Below, one piece after another: positions 23,992 to 37,371 of a stretch of DNA of 64,000 bases. Source of the stretch: Circinella umbellata. Taxonomy: Eukaryota > Mucoromycota > Mucoromycetes > Mucorales > Lichtheimiaceae. Below the pieces are notes generated by a model. That model was not told the origin of the DNA, did not search any database, and saw only the letters and a list, made by a program, of their open reading frames with translations. The position numbers and the translations under genes were made by a program. Numbering within the stretch: position 1 is the stretch's first letter; every line of letters begins with the position of its first letter. Location: NCBI GenBank assembly GCA_025093555.1, contig JAIWNF010000036.1:124001-188000 (forward strand). The letters run 5' to 3'.

Positions 23992-24502
23992 GATGGAAGA
24001 TGTGTAGTTATTAAAAAAAAGAAGGAAAGAAGAGAAAATTCTCTTTTTTTTTATTGTAATAAATAAATAAGCAAAAAAAAAATGCATTTATGCGTGAATA
24101 ATATTGATATTTGTATCCAGAACACAGACATAGACGTGTACTGTACTTTATAAATTATAAGAGCAATGCGAGATTAATATCTCCATATCGGCTAACATGG
24201 AATTGTTAAGGCGACGCGCTTTATTGGCATATATAATTATTCTGGAATGCTACCAGTGAATGTAGATCATTGTTTAAAAACAGCGCGTTTTATAAATGAC
24301 AGCCAAAATAAAATAAAGTCACCATCAACAAATAAATAATTTTGCATTATAGTTTGAACTGATGTCTTTCTAAACTCGGAAAAATAATAATTTCCAAAAA
24401 AGTTAGTTTCTTCCCTTGATATATTTCTTTTACATTATTTTTTATACAAGTATATAATAAATACAGTAAATATATTTAGTACGTATCATTCATAAGAGAA
24501 TA

Positions 24503-25597
<1,095 letters not shown>

Positions 25598-25821
25598 TTT
25601 ATCGTTTTATTATTAAATATTATTATTGTGGAATCAAAAGAAATAAGAGTAAAGTTTGGAAAATTAGAAAAGATTTGAACAACAAAGAACAACAGTGAAC
25701 AGTTTTTTCTTTTACATAAAAAAACAATATATATAAAATCACCGCGGAATATAATAAATATCTCATTGCAGGTATAGTTATAAGGGTCGAAAATAAAAGA
25801 AATTTCATGTTGTTTTAGGTA

Positions 25822-27057
25822 TTACGTATTGATTTTATTATTATTATTGATTGTTGAGTTATCTCTTAATAAAGTCCAAGGAGGTGTTGGTCCTCTCCAA
25901 GATGTATTACTGTTAGTTGACAAAGGTTTTATAGTATATGGAAGTTGTTGCGGCTGATGATCGGACGGCGATCCACCACCTCCACTTCCACTACTACTCC
26001 TGTTACTATGGTTACATAAGGATGATGGTGTATCAATGATGGTAGAATTTGCCAAAACATAATTGGATAATGATACTGTAGATGAACTGTATCGTTGTTG
26101 CTGTTGATGTGGTTGCTCTATTATTGTACCACTATTATTACTATTATTAGATCGCAATGATTCATGTACACTATTGACGATAATTCGCTCCCCCGTGGAT
26201 CGACCGGAAGTTGAAGTTGGTGTTGTTGTGGGACTTCCTATAAATGGTGTCAACACAAAGGGTCCCTTTGCCATTGCTAATGTTGATGATGGTGTTCCAG
26301 AATTTATAGACGTTGTCATTGTCATTGGTACTACAATACTGTTTTCCTCCTCATATTGATCTTTTTCATTATCATGGTCATCATCAATTGCTTTCGTATT
26401 ACTAGAATTTTTTTCATCAACAAGCCCTTTTTTTGTCATGGTGATTTCCGCATTAGTAGATAGGGATGGTAACGGTGGCGATGCTGATGCTGATGCTGAT
26501 GCTGTTGTTGTTAATGATGATGATGATGATGAATTTTCTCGATGAACAACATTACTATTATTAGTATTACTGTTACTACCACCTATGGTAATAATATTAT
26601 TATCTTTAGTATTCTTCAATTGCGATTGTTCTTTTTCACATATTAATTTTGGCTTTACTCTTCTTGTTCGAGGGGGTGGAGCTGAAAGTGGCATCATGAC
26701 AAGATGATGTTGTGCCTTTTCGATATCGCTAGCAATATTAGAATCCGGCATCATCATTACGCTCCTACTATTTGGTTGATTATAAAGTTGTTGTTGTTGT
26801 ATAATTAGTGAAGATGGAAAAGGAGGTGAAATTCTTTTGATCGCTGAATCACGGCTTCTTCTTTTTTGCTCTTCTCCATTTTCTTGGATGCTTCTTTCAA
26901 TGATTCTTTGTGATCGATCAGAGGATTCTGGTTTTGTTGTGCTGGGTTGTCTGCTCTGTTTTTTCCAAAACAAATAACTCCCGAGCCCAACCAGAGATAT
27001 AAATACTACAATAGCTAAAGCTATCAAAGCCCATTGCCATGGAAGTAACTGTACCAT
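25822..27057 (-). CDS. Single-pass membrane protein with long low-complexity cytosolic tail, function unknown
   Basis: A single frame of 411 aa. The N-terminus, MVQLLPWQWALIALAIVVFI followed by SLVGLGSYLFWKKQSRQ, is a transmembrane helix with basic residues after it, predicting an N-out, C-in anchor. The remaining 370 residues are S/T/N/Q-rich and repetitive (runs of N, S, G, Q), with basic clusters such as KRRSRDSAIKRISPP and PRTRRVKPK. The C-terminus has LPYTIKPLSTNSNTSWRGPT and PPWTLLRD, which looks less repetitive and may be a short binding motif. I do not recognise the family. The leading TM plus S/T-rich tail recalls fungal plasma-membrane adaptor proteins, but there is no specific match. 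Confidence 0.6.
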   Translation of the reverse strand: MVQLLPWQWALIALAIVVFISLVGLGSYLFWKKQSRQPSTTKPESSDRSQRIIERSIQENGEEQKRRSRDSAIKRISPPFPSSLIIQQQQLYNQPNSRSVMMMPDSNIASDIEKAQHHLVMMPLSAPPPRTRRVKPKLICEKEQSQLKNTKDNNIITIGGSNSNTNNSNVVHRENSSSSSSLTTTASASASASPPLPSLSTNAEITMTKKGLVDEKNSSNTKAIDDDHDNEKDQYEEENSIVVPMTMTTSINSGTPSSTLAMAKGPFVLTPFIGSPTTTPTSTSGRSTGERIIVNSVHESLRSNNSNNSGTIIEQPHQQQQRYSSSTVSLSNYVLANSTIIDTPSSLCNHSNRSSSGSGGGGSPSDHQPQQLPYTIKPLSTNSNTSWRGPTPPWTLLRDNSTINNNNKINT

Positions 27058-29501
27058 GAAATAGTAAAAAAAAAATAAAGAGAAAAATAGAGGAAAGAAA
27101 GAAGGAAGTGAAAAATGGAAAGAAAAAAAAAAGTTGAAGAAATATAAACAAGAGAAACCTTAACTGTGTGAGCGAAGAATAAGGAAGCAAGAGAACCAGT
27201 AAAATAAAACTTATTTTTTGCTTGTAAGGCACAGACCCCGTAAACGATGAAGTATAATATTATAAAATCTGTATCACGCTTTAAAGTACTCTTGTTATAT
27301 TGTTACAGATAATGTTTTATACCTATGACTTCATTAGTAGAAATAATATATATATATATAATAATAAATTGTTCAAATAGCAGAGTATTATTATTGTTTA
27401 TCTTATGCCTGAAAAAGGCAAGAATTACTTTACATACTTAAAATATGTATTGTCAATTGTATCTGGCCCTGTTATGAAATATTATGCATGCATTCTTTTT
27501 TTTTTAATTTGGATAGCCTTCTTACAGGAACTTTTTAGTGCCTTTCTTTTTCTAATGTGACATACTTAGCCCATCACGCGATAGAATGATAGAAACCAAA
27601 AAAAATCACAGAAAAAAAATAAAGTGCTACACGCTTGCTAAGAAGAAAACAAGAGTTGTCAACATATTAATTAATATTTCTCTTATTTTATATATAATAA
27701 AAAACGAGTCTGGGCACTTCTAATCATTTTTATTTGCTGATTATTTTTGTTTTGCTATCAACTTGTAATAATGTTATAATCATTACTCTACAGTGTACGC
27801 TGGTGGTGACAGTATAAACAACAACGGATATGCGCTGTTGTCACAACGTATACCTCGTTTTGATAGCAAACAAGTAAAACAAAACAAAAGAAGCCACGTT
27901 TTTAACTTTTGTACCATATGATGGCTAATTACTTATCAGATATTATAGGCAGCAAATAGTTTTCCGGAATGGGTGGTTTGATCTTTGTCGGAGGTACAGA
28001 AGAACTTCTTAATCAGTTGAATAATTTGGTTGACAGAACAATACGTAATACTAATAATCATTTTCGCATATTGTAGCAGCAACTACTGCTTAACAAAATA
28101 GCATCTAGGATGTTAAATAAGTTTCAAGAAGGGGTACCATATGAAAGAAAATACGTATGGAGACAATAGTATAGCTTTTAATGTATATGTAAAGAATAAC
28201 ATCATATGGCGACTTCTTCTAACAAAGCCACTACAACATTTGAATATGCAAGTGATCCTACGTACGTTACGTACCTTTATTTTTTTTTGTCATATACTTT
28301 GTTCTTTTTAAGGAGTCGTACTAAATTACGAGTATGAAAAAAGAAAAAGCAATATTGGCCACAAGACAAAAATGTCTTGGTTTTATTTTGATGTCAAATA
28401 ATAGAGAGAGAAACCTGCTTTTTTTTATACCGAAGATCCCGAACAATGTTGTACTTCACATTTGTTTTTTCAGGGGAACGGGCAAGGGAACGTAACACAA
28501 TTTTATCCATCAGCTTTTATTTACGTTTTTAGATTGGTTTAACCAAGCAAAATACAATATAACAAAAAAAAAGTATTCCAGTTGTTATTTAATATGTAGT
28601 ACCACAACTGTTCAATTATTATGTTTACATATGTACCCTATGGTGACTAATTATGTATAGAATTGATATTTACTTTTTCAAGGTCCACGGCAAATTATAC
28701 TACACTCTTAACTTTTATTGGGCCTTAAGGAGGAATGACTAGTCATTCCACTTCACATGGAAAAAATTTGTTATTACGTATTTCTTTTATTAATCTGCAA
28801 GATGATATCTGATTTGCATCTGGTCTATCCGTATAATAGAGATTTCATGTTGGTAAGGAACAAGATACATGATTAATAATCTATCGTCTTCTTTATTATC
28901 ATGACAAAACTAGTAATAAATTGTATCCTACTTATGTTTGTCATATAATCTAAGAAAAAGTACATACCCCGTTATTACCTACAAAGTATCCTACCATGTA
29001 CATACATAACATGATATGTGCTGATTGCAATAGTAAATATAATGTTTACTGTTTTTGAGAACAAAACATTTTGTGAAACGTATATCCGGCTATGTACACC
29101 CAAAGAATAATGTCAACGACATAATAACCTTTGATTCAGTTTTTACATACAATAAATACAGAAGAATAGTCCACTACGTACAATAATTAGCGAGGTTTTT
29201 TTTTCTATACTGTATATTCAATATACCTATACTACAATAATATTTTATTGATATAAAACATTGGATGGGAAGCTACGTATTGTAATTTATTATGATTATT
29301 AAGTGAATTATAATATGTGTAGACTAACCTGAATTAATTTTATTCATAAATAAAATGTTAGCGATTTATCAAGTTTGCGTCTTTATCGAAATTGATAACA
29401 TAAAAAAAGAGTTCCAGACTTTCCACTTTTTTTTGAACAGCACCATCTTCAATACCATACCATGAAAAAAAAAGTTAATTGATTATAGAGATAATAATAA
29501 A
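27058..29501. other. Long intergenic region, no supported gene
   Basis: AT-rich, with many stops in all frames. A short coding-like start, MATSSNKATTTFEYASDP, occurs at about 28206, but nothing convincing follows it. No RNA gene or repeat family was recognised. Confidence 0.45.
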
Positions 29502-30045
29502 ATGGTTGGTATCGTCGAACAACGTTTAGGTGTTAAGTTTACACAGTCCGCACCCGAGGATGATCTACTTCTGGAACGTGTACCTATGTTATTGCCTTCA
29601 CATAACAGTCCTTATACTATAAGTCTATCCGGAGCCTTTAACTGCTTCTGGTCTAAATATGGTGGTCAAATCAGTACTTATTGAGTCAGGCGATATATTT
29701 TCTCTATGGTTTATGAAGGCGAAGTTGATACTACACTTGTAGCTCGAGTCACTTAGCTAAGCACCATTTGATGTTAGACTTTAAATTACTATTTATGTTT
29801 TTTTTATATGTTGTTGAATGAACGATATGGAAATAACAACCTCGAATCTGAACGAAAGGCTCAAGATTCGATTGAATTCATCTATTTCATCAATTAGTTC
29901 TCTCGACCTAGGCTGCTGGAAAAATCAACAATAAAGTTTAGACAAAGTTGGTGTTTTGAGTTTTTGATAATTTAGTAAATTATCATAATGATAACATTAT
30001 TGGTGATTTTGTTAAAGAATATTATCGTCGTAATGGTTCAGTACT
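29502..30045 (+). pseudogene. Unrecognised gene remnant
   Basis: A 60-codon frame, MVGIVEQRLGVKFTQSAPED...GGQISTY, ends at a TGA but continues in frame as VRRYIFSMVYEGEVDTTLVA before the next stop. Downstream pieces, NERYGNNNLESERKAQDSIE (about 29817-29876) and GDFVKEYYRRNGS (about 30003-30040), also read like coding sequence, with no clear splice model joining them. Base composition is less A/T-skewed than the flanks. This is either a decayed gene or a real multi-exon gene I cannot assemble. No family was recognised. It lies on the same strand as, and just before, the CofD-like gene. Confidence 0.3.
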
Positions 30046-30309
30046 TTTTTTTCTTTTCTTTCCATTATTTCCTTTGTTCATATCATATCTTCAATTTTTT
30101 TTTGCTCATATTATTACGAAATAATACCAAAAACATCTTTTCATTATAAAATAAGCTTTCCAAGTTCATTTGGCAATGATACATAATATAAATTCCCGCT
30201 ACATAATAAACATACAAACATACCATAAGTATATGATACGTAGCTACCAGCAATACGGAAAATTTCTTTCTTATACTCTTTATCCTCTTCAATTGATTAT
30301 TATTTATAA

Positions 30310-32174
30310 ATGAGCAAAGCCTCGTTAGTGATTGTATCCGGTGGATCAGCTTGTAATGACATAGGTGTGTGTTTTGTTTAAAATACTTTTTTTTTATGAA
30401 TTGTAAATAAGTTTACTGATCAATCTTTTTTGTTTTGTAAAAAAAAATGAGAAGCTCCTGCATTTCAAGAAATAACTCAAGATGTTAGATATATTCTCGG
30501 TATTTCAGATAATGGTGGATCAACGGTACATACTGTATAGTATATAATTAAAAGGCAAGTAACTAAATGATGAATATACTAATGTGGGGCAAATAATAGA
30601 GTGAATTATTACGAGTATTAGGTGGTCCTAGTATTGGTGATCTTCGTGCACGTTTAACTCGATTAATAAGTGAATCTTCATCTGAAAAGAAAGCCATCAA
30701 AGATTTACTTAGTTATCGACTCCCGAGTGAAGGTGATATCCAAGCTATTCGTCATGAGTGGAACCTTATCGTTCAAGGAAGACACAGGTAAGCAACTGCC
30801 ACGTGATGTTTGTGTGAGAAAACAAGATTTCTGAGTATAGTAGTATATAACGATAGACTATGGCATCCCATTGCGAGAGACAAAAAGGAATCCATTCGTG
30901 GATTTTTAGTAATGTTCAATTTCGAGATCCTGAAACGAGCTTACAAGAATTTCAATTTTCGTAATGGATCTATTGGAAATTTCTTTTTAACAGGAGCAAG
31001 GTTATTTTTTGGATCTTTGGAAGCAGGTAAATCAAATTCTGTAACGTTTGAGTTACCACTTAAAAGCAGACTTAAAAATTAATACAAAAACAAGCCATAT
31101 TTATTTTTGCAGCCATTACAGGTATTGAGGAAGAAACCTCAGTAATACCTGTCATTATCACAAATCATACTGCATCAATTGCTGCTGAGTTACAGGATGG
31201 TACAACATTACGTGGTCAGTGCGAAATCAGCCATCCTGGATCGTCTCAACAACAAGAACCGCCAGTACCATCATCAATATTATCTCCGCCTATGCCACAT
31301 TACTATAATAATGAAGAAGAAGAGGAAGAAGAAGTATCAAATTCAAATTTGGTATTCGATAAGGATACAGATGTAAAATTAACAGCTGCTGTACGGCGTA
31401 TTTATTATATGGTAATTAGTTACCTGAGCTTGGATATAACGTTTTACATACATACATCACTGACAACAGCGATTTCTATCCATAGAATGCTTTTGGGCAA
31501 GAAATATTTCCATGGCCAAACCCCAATTTCATTAAACATTTGAACCGAGCAAAAACACTTATTTATTCTATCGGGTCTCTTTATACTTCCATTGTACCAT
31601 GCCTTATTTTACGCGGTATAGGTAAATCAATTGCTAATTCACCTACACTCAAACACAAAATCTTGATTTTGAACGGTACAAGTGATCGAGAAACAGAAGG
31701 ATATAGTGCTCTTGATTTCATATTGACCATTACCGAAGCATTAAATCAATCTCAGTGGGTTGAATCACTACAGCTGGAATTTTTTGATGCCAGATTGGAA
31801 TATGAAGGATACCCATTACCTACCGATAAACCATTACGACCGAGTAAAAACATTTTAACAGAAAACGAAAAGGACCATATATCATCCAGGCCATCATCAT
31901 TTTTTACGCATATGATTTATCTTACAAATTCAGGTATGGGAAGAAAAATGAAGTGTATATTGCCAAGACAAAAGAATGAATCGGTTATTGTTTATTACAA
32001 ATCTATTACTTAATATACGTATTTATTCCCATTACTGTTATGTAATATATAGAGATTCCCGTAGATGTGGCAAGAATAACCGAATTTGGAATTAAATGTA
32101 TACCAGTAGATTCATTGGAGCCGTTATACACCTCAACAAACTTGCATGAAAAGTTGGTTCAGATTATTCAATAA
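30310..32174 (+). CDS. CofD/YvcK (UPF0052) family protein
   Basis: Seven exons, 30310-30364, 30455-30525, 30600-30787, 30857-31026, 31113-31411, 31486-31933 and 32053-32174, are all phase-consistent and give 450 aa. Family motifs appear in order: LVIVSGGSACNDIAPAFQEI (nucleotide-binding start), ILGISDNGGSTSELLRVLGG (DNGGS), SIGDLRARLTRL, NGSIGNFFLTGARLFFGSL (matches HSFGNLFL), AAELQDGTTLRGQCEI, TLIYSIGSLYTSIVPCLILR (matches GPGSLYTSIxPNL) and NGTSDRETEGYSALDFI (matches NxMTQPGETDGYSAxD). Bacterial YvcK binds UDP-GlcNAc and affects cell-wall precursor use; archaeal CofD is the coenzyme F420 transferase. This family has fungal and plant members of unknown function, and a fungus is not expected to make F420. 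An acidic insert (EEEEEEE, about 31310-31340) interrupts the domain. A sugar-nucleotide link is inference. Confidence 0.85.
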
Positions 32175-32451
32175 CAAGAAGAAATATTTCATAAAGTGAG
32201 GCAATATGGCGGTTGTACAATCAGTAAACACAAGTCTATCCATGTAAAAAAAATTAATTGCCTCAAAAGAAAAAAATCTCTCAAACAAGTAGATGACTGC
32301 ACTCGTTCAATAATTATTACTGTTGTTATATTTGTTGTTGTAATATATAAAATAGAGAATGGTTACAGTTTTCTCTTAATCTTTTTTTTCCTTGGTCTCT
32401 TTTTTTTTCGCTTATTCAGTTCTCATTTTTTCTTTTTTCTAAATCGCTATC

Positions 32452-32866
32452 ATGAGCTCTACTTCTTGGACGCGTTCATACCAGCCAAAATATCAATCAT
32501 TGTCAGAAGATAATTTACATCGCTATATAGCCATGGTATGTTTACTTTTTTTTCAATGAAGACATTAGAGTAACAATAACGGGCTCTGATTTATATAAGA
32601 TGTAGCACCCTTATTCTATTCACATTCAGCAACAACGTACATTGGAATTCATTAAACAGCAACAACAGAATGTAATAATAGACAAACAAGAAAATGAAGA
32701 ACAAGTAGTGGTGACGAAAAAGGAAAACAACAATCCAGTAGAGAGAGTTAAAAAGTCAAAAAACAGCAAGAATAATACTTCCGTTATTACAACATCAACA
32801 AGAAGTATCATGAAATTACATTATTGTCGAAGAATTTGTCTTGGATGGCATTACAATAAGCATTAA
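32452..32866 (+). CDS. Small lysine/glutamine-rich protein, function unknown
   Basis: Two exons, 32452-32535 and 32630-32866, give 106 aa. Exon 1 reads MSSTSWTRSYQPKYQSLSED then NLHRYIAM. Exon 2 begins QQRTLEFIKQQQQNV, continues with a charged segment (VVTKKENNNPVERVKKSKNS) and ends RSIMKLHYCRRICLGWHYNK H. The splice sites (GTATGT and CATTCAG) and phase are good. No domain was recognised; the middle is probably disordered or coiled. It converges on the cyclophilin gene with only 24 bases between stop codons, so their 3' untranslated regions must overlap. Confidence 0.5.
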
Positions 32867-32890
32867 TAAACAATATAGCATTTTACTTCT

Positions 32891-33785
32891 TCATCGTGAT
32901 TTATCAGCAATGGGATTTGCATGAATGGTTACATTACGTATACGAATTTCTTGAATAGGTCGATGTTTTTCATCCACTGGTATTTTTTCCATAGCATCTA
33001 GTGTACTATCTGTACCGTCAATTACTCTAGAAAAAAAATAGCATTGTTAATAATATAATAATGAGGTATAAAGATGAGAAATAATCAATAGTCTATATAA
33101 CTTACTTTCCAAAGACGGTATATTTTGTATCAAGATGTGGATGTTTTGCATATGTAATAAAGAATTGTGATCCATTGGTATTAGGACCAGAATTAGCCAT
33201 AGATACAATACCTCGTGCATTATGCTAATAATAATTTATTGATGGTTATGAGTTAAAATTAAGCATGTTGGACCCTGCGTTGCCTTGCTTTTTTTTTTTT
33301 TTTTTACCTTTAATGTAGATCGTATTTCATCATTGAACTTTTTACCCCAAATAGAATTACCGCCTTTACCTGTACCGGTTGGATCACCCGTCTATTTTTC
33401 AATTAAATATGCGTTATTATATTTTTATTTATTTTTTCAGTTTTTGATCGATAAATCATTTTCAATACCTGAACCATGAATCCAGGAATGTTACGATGAA
33501 ACAAAGTGTTGTCATAGTAACCACTAGCACACAGTGCTAAAAAGTTCTATATAAAATTAATAAGAATTTAGTATATATAGATCTTTGACATCGATGATTA
33601 AACTATGTGTTTATCATTTACTTCTGCTGAATGTGGAACAGATTCACAAAAGACTTCGATTTTTAAATCACCAAGATCTGTATGTAATGTTACTGACTAA
33701 ATAATATAACACAATAAAATAAGCATATACTTTTAAATTTTATAAATCAATTAAATAAATCTTTACGAGTATTTTATTTTACCAT
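32891..33785 (-). CDS. Peptidyl-prolyl cis-trans isomerase, PPIL3-type cyclophilin
   Basis: Six exons, 33785-33783 (start codon only), 33696-33622, 33546-33469, 33391-33308, 33224-33106 and 33026-32891, give 164 aa. The sequence follows human PPIL3 almost throughout: [113 protein letters not shown]. Active-site residues of cyclophilins are present (HRN...FMVQ, [14 protein letters not shown]). PPIL3 is a small single-domain nuclear cyclophilin found with spliceosomes. The start codon sits alone in exon 1, followed directly by GTAAAA. The start is fixed by the conserved SVTLHT that opens exon 2. Confidence 0.93.
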
Positions 33786-35019
33786 AGTGCGAGTTGGAAA
33801 ATGAGTTGCTTTAAAATAAAAAATATGCAAAATTGAAGTAAGATACACCAGTTATATTTCTGCTCCGAAAAAGCAGTTTACCAACTATTCATATTCCAAC
33901 AAAAAAAATAACTTTCATATTCATAATATTTATTCATAATATTCCCGTTTAAAAAATAGATTCAAAAATATTTATTATTCTTTATTAATTATTAATAGTG
34001 TGAGGGGAATAGGTTATACATTTTTTTTTATCTAGATCTATTTTACCTGTAATAAAGTTTATCATCATAGTATATCAAAGTAAACTATTTCTATGATAAA
34101 TACTTTCTATAGCTAAATGATAAAAAAAATGTCATGTCACGCTTTCGTAGCTTTGGTGATACAACAGTGCATCCGCTCCTCTTTCACGTCATTCAATGCG
34201 GTCCCATGTCAAAATAAAAAAAAAAATAAAAAACAAACGACTTTTTTCGCGTCATAATATCATTTTTTATTTTTTACATAAAAGATAAAAGTATAACGGA
34301 TTAAATCGTTTTCTTGTTCGAGGCCTCTATCCTTAATCCTCTTTAGCTTTATTGGTTATCTGTTTTAAAATGAAATAAATTTGAAATTTAGTATATAACA
34401 TCAAATAAAGTCAGAAACATAACAGAGCAAGACACAACCAATCCAATTCAGAGAGAAGATTTTTCATATCAAAAATCGCCCAACTAATAGCGATTTCATC
34501 CAATGGATCTTGATACAATAAAATGTTTCATCATATGTGGATTATAGATCATTTTTCCAAGTAATAAAAAAAAAAGTATATCATTATTTTTACCTTTATA
34601 TTTTCAATGATAACATTTCTTGATGTATTAAGAAAAGAAGAATAAGAAAAGGAAAAAAAGAGAGAGAGAGAGAGAGAAGGAAGCAGGAGGCACAGCCGGT
34701 AGAGAATCTCAAAAAGGTTAATTCCGAAAAAAGAAAATAAAAGCCACATTAAAAACAACAGAAAGGCGGTTTTCTAAAAATAGGTTTTGATGGTACTTTC
34801 GGATGAGTTGTTCCCGTGTAAAGCGGGGAGGCGCTGCTCTTTTTTTTCTTGCTTGGCAACCGAGTTACACAAAAAACTAGCTTTGTTTTTTCATTCAACC
34901 TTTTCTTTCTGGCTTTTCACTTTTCTTTTTCTTTTTCTTCGTCTTTATTACATTTTTTTATTTTCTTTTTACACTTAAGATTCTTAAACTCGATTTTTAT
35001 TAATAAAAAAGAAAGAAAG
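33786..35019. other. Intergenic region between divergent genes
   Basis: The shared upstream region of the cyclophilin (-) and chitin synthase (+) genes. It contains a GA microsatellite at about 34659-34677 and pyrimidine-rich sequence (TTTCTTTTT) in the last 150 bases before the chitin synthase start. No gene seen. Confidence 0.5.
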
Positions 35020-37331
35020 ATGTATCCTAATCCAGGGGGACCTCCACCACCACCACCAGGACATAAGTCTGAATATGATCAATTTCCATTGCAAGATACT
35101 CAATTTGCTCCACAACCTGTTGAACGTATGGACCCTTTTGCGGATCCTTATCCCGACCAACAACGTCCGGCTTATGATAACCAGCCTTTATTGCGTGACC
35201 CTCCACAACCTTTCTACCCTTCTGATAATAGTTTCCATCAGGAACAACAACCACAACAACCTGGTAGTTCACCTTCCCCTCATGCTGCTTTTGCAGCCCC
35301 TCCTTCTCCTAATATGCATTATGGTGGTGCTCCACGCCGTCAACCTCGTCGATATAAAACAAGTAAGCTTGTTGTTAGAAAATCGGAAGGAGTAATATTG
35401 TTATTGTGATGATCTTTTTTTTTTACTAAAGAAACTATTTTTTTTTTCATTTATTTTAGCTCGTAAGGTCAAACTGCACCGCGGTCATTTAGTTTTGGAT
35501 TGTCCTGTTCCTACTCGTTATTTACAAGCTGTTCCTATGAAAGATACCAAAGAATTTACCCATATGCGTTATACTGGTAAAGTTATTGTTTTTTTTTTTC
35601 TAAAAAAAGATATTTTAGGCAGGATATTTATTTTATTTTTCTATCACAAAAAAAAAACAAAACAGCTGCTACATGTGATCCAAAGGATTTCGCGTCCGAT
35701 GGATATACATTACGACAACAACTACTTGAACGAAACACTGAATTATTTATCGTTTTAACTATGTATAATGTAAGCATCTTTTTTTATGAAAATATAAAAA
35801 AAAATAGCACCCAACTTACATCCCTCGTTCTCTTTCAATTAATCAATGTATTTTTTTTTTCTCAATCTTTATTAAATAGGAAGATGAAGTTTTGTTTGCC
35901 CGAACTATGCACGGTGTTATGAAAAACATTGCTCATTTGTGTGCTCGTGATAGATCGCGTACTTGGGGTCCTGATGGTTGGGTATGTGGAATATTATAAC
36001 CTTCTTTCTTTATTTTTCAATTTGCATATGTATCAACGTAAAAAACTGACCATGTTTTAATTATAGCAAAAAATTACAGTCTGTGTTGTTTCTGACGGTC
36101 GTCAAAAAATTAACCAACGGACATTGTCCCTTTTGGCCTCACTGGGTGTATACCAAGAAGGTGTTGCCAAGAATATTGTTGGTTCGGATCCTGTCACTGC
36201 TCACATTTATGAGGTATGTAACAAAAGAAAGAGACAGAAAAAAAAAATATCAGTTGTTTATTTATATTTAATTTTTATAGTATACAACCCAACTATCTGT
36301 CGATCCGGAAATGAAATTTAAAGCAGCTGATAAAGGCATCACCCCGTGTCAAATTTTGTTTTGTTTAAAAGAAAAGAACGCTAAGAAGATTAATTCTCAT
36401 CGTTGGTTTTTCCAAGCATTTGGCCCTTTGATTAATCCAAATGTTTGTGTATTGATTGATGTTGGTACTCGGCCTGGCCATTCCTCCATTTATCATTTAT
36501 GGAAAGCCTTTGATATCAATTCAAATATTGCTGGTGCTTGTGGTGAAATCCGTGCCCTGACAGGTAAAATAAAATAAAAAACCGCTTTCTTATACCCTTC
36601 TAAGTGAATATTGACTTTGAAATTATAACGATGGTTTATTTTAGGTACTGCCGGTAAAGCTTTGCTTAATCCTTTGGTGGCTGCGCAAAACTTTGAATAT
36701 AAAATGTCAAATATTCTTGATAAACCGCTTGAATCTGTCTTTGGTTATATTTCTGTTCTTCCAGGTGCCTTTTCCGCTTACCGTTATACAGCTCTTCAGA
36801 ACGATCACGAAGGAAAAGGTCCTTTGGAAAAGTACTTTTTAGGTGAAACTCTTCACGGTGGTGATGCTGATATTTTCACTGCAAATATGTATTTGGCTGA
36901 AGATCGTATTTTGTGTTACGAGGTAAAAAAAAAAAGTTGTAATTTTGGTCTATTTACTACTTTATTTATGGATCCGATTGCCTAACAAAAGTTATTATTC
37001 ACTTTTAATATTTATAGTTGGTTGCAAAGAAGGATGCACATTATGTTTTGCATTATGTTAATCGTAGTTATGGTGAAACTGATGTACCCGATCAAGTTCC
37101 AGAGTTCATTTCACAACGTCGTAGATGGTTGAACGGTTCGTTCTTTGCTGGTGTCTATGCATTGTGGCATTGGCGTAAAGTATGGACTTCGGATCATTCA
37201 TTTGTTCGTAAAATGGGGTTCATGGTGGAAGATGTATATAATACTTATAATATGATTTTCGCTTGGTTTGCTATGGTAAGTTTAAAAAAGACAGGGCTTG
37301 GCATTTGTGGGGGAGGATTTAAAATAAGGTG

Positions 37332-37371
<40 letters not shown>

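Noticed and set aside
28206..28275. Possible small gene start MATSSNKATTTFEYASDP
   Set aside because: No acceptable downstream exon or continuing frame was found; a single short stretch is not enough in AT-rich sequence.
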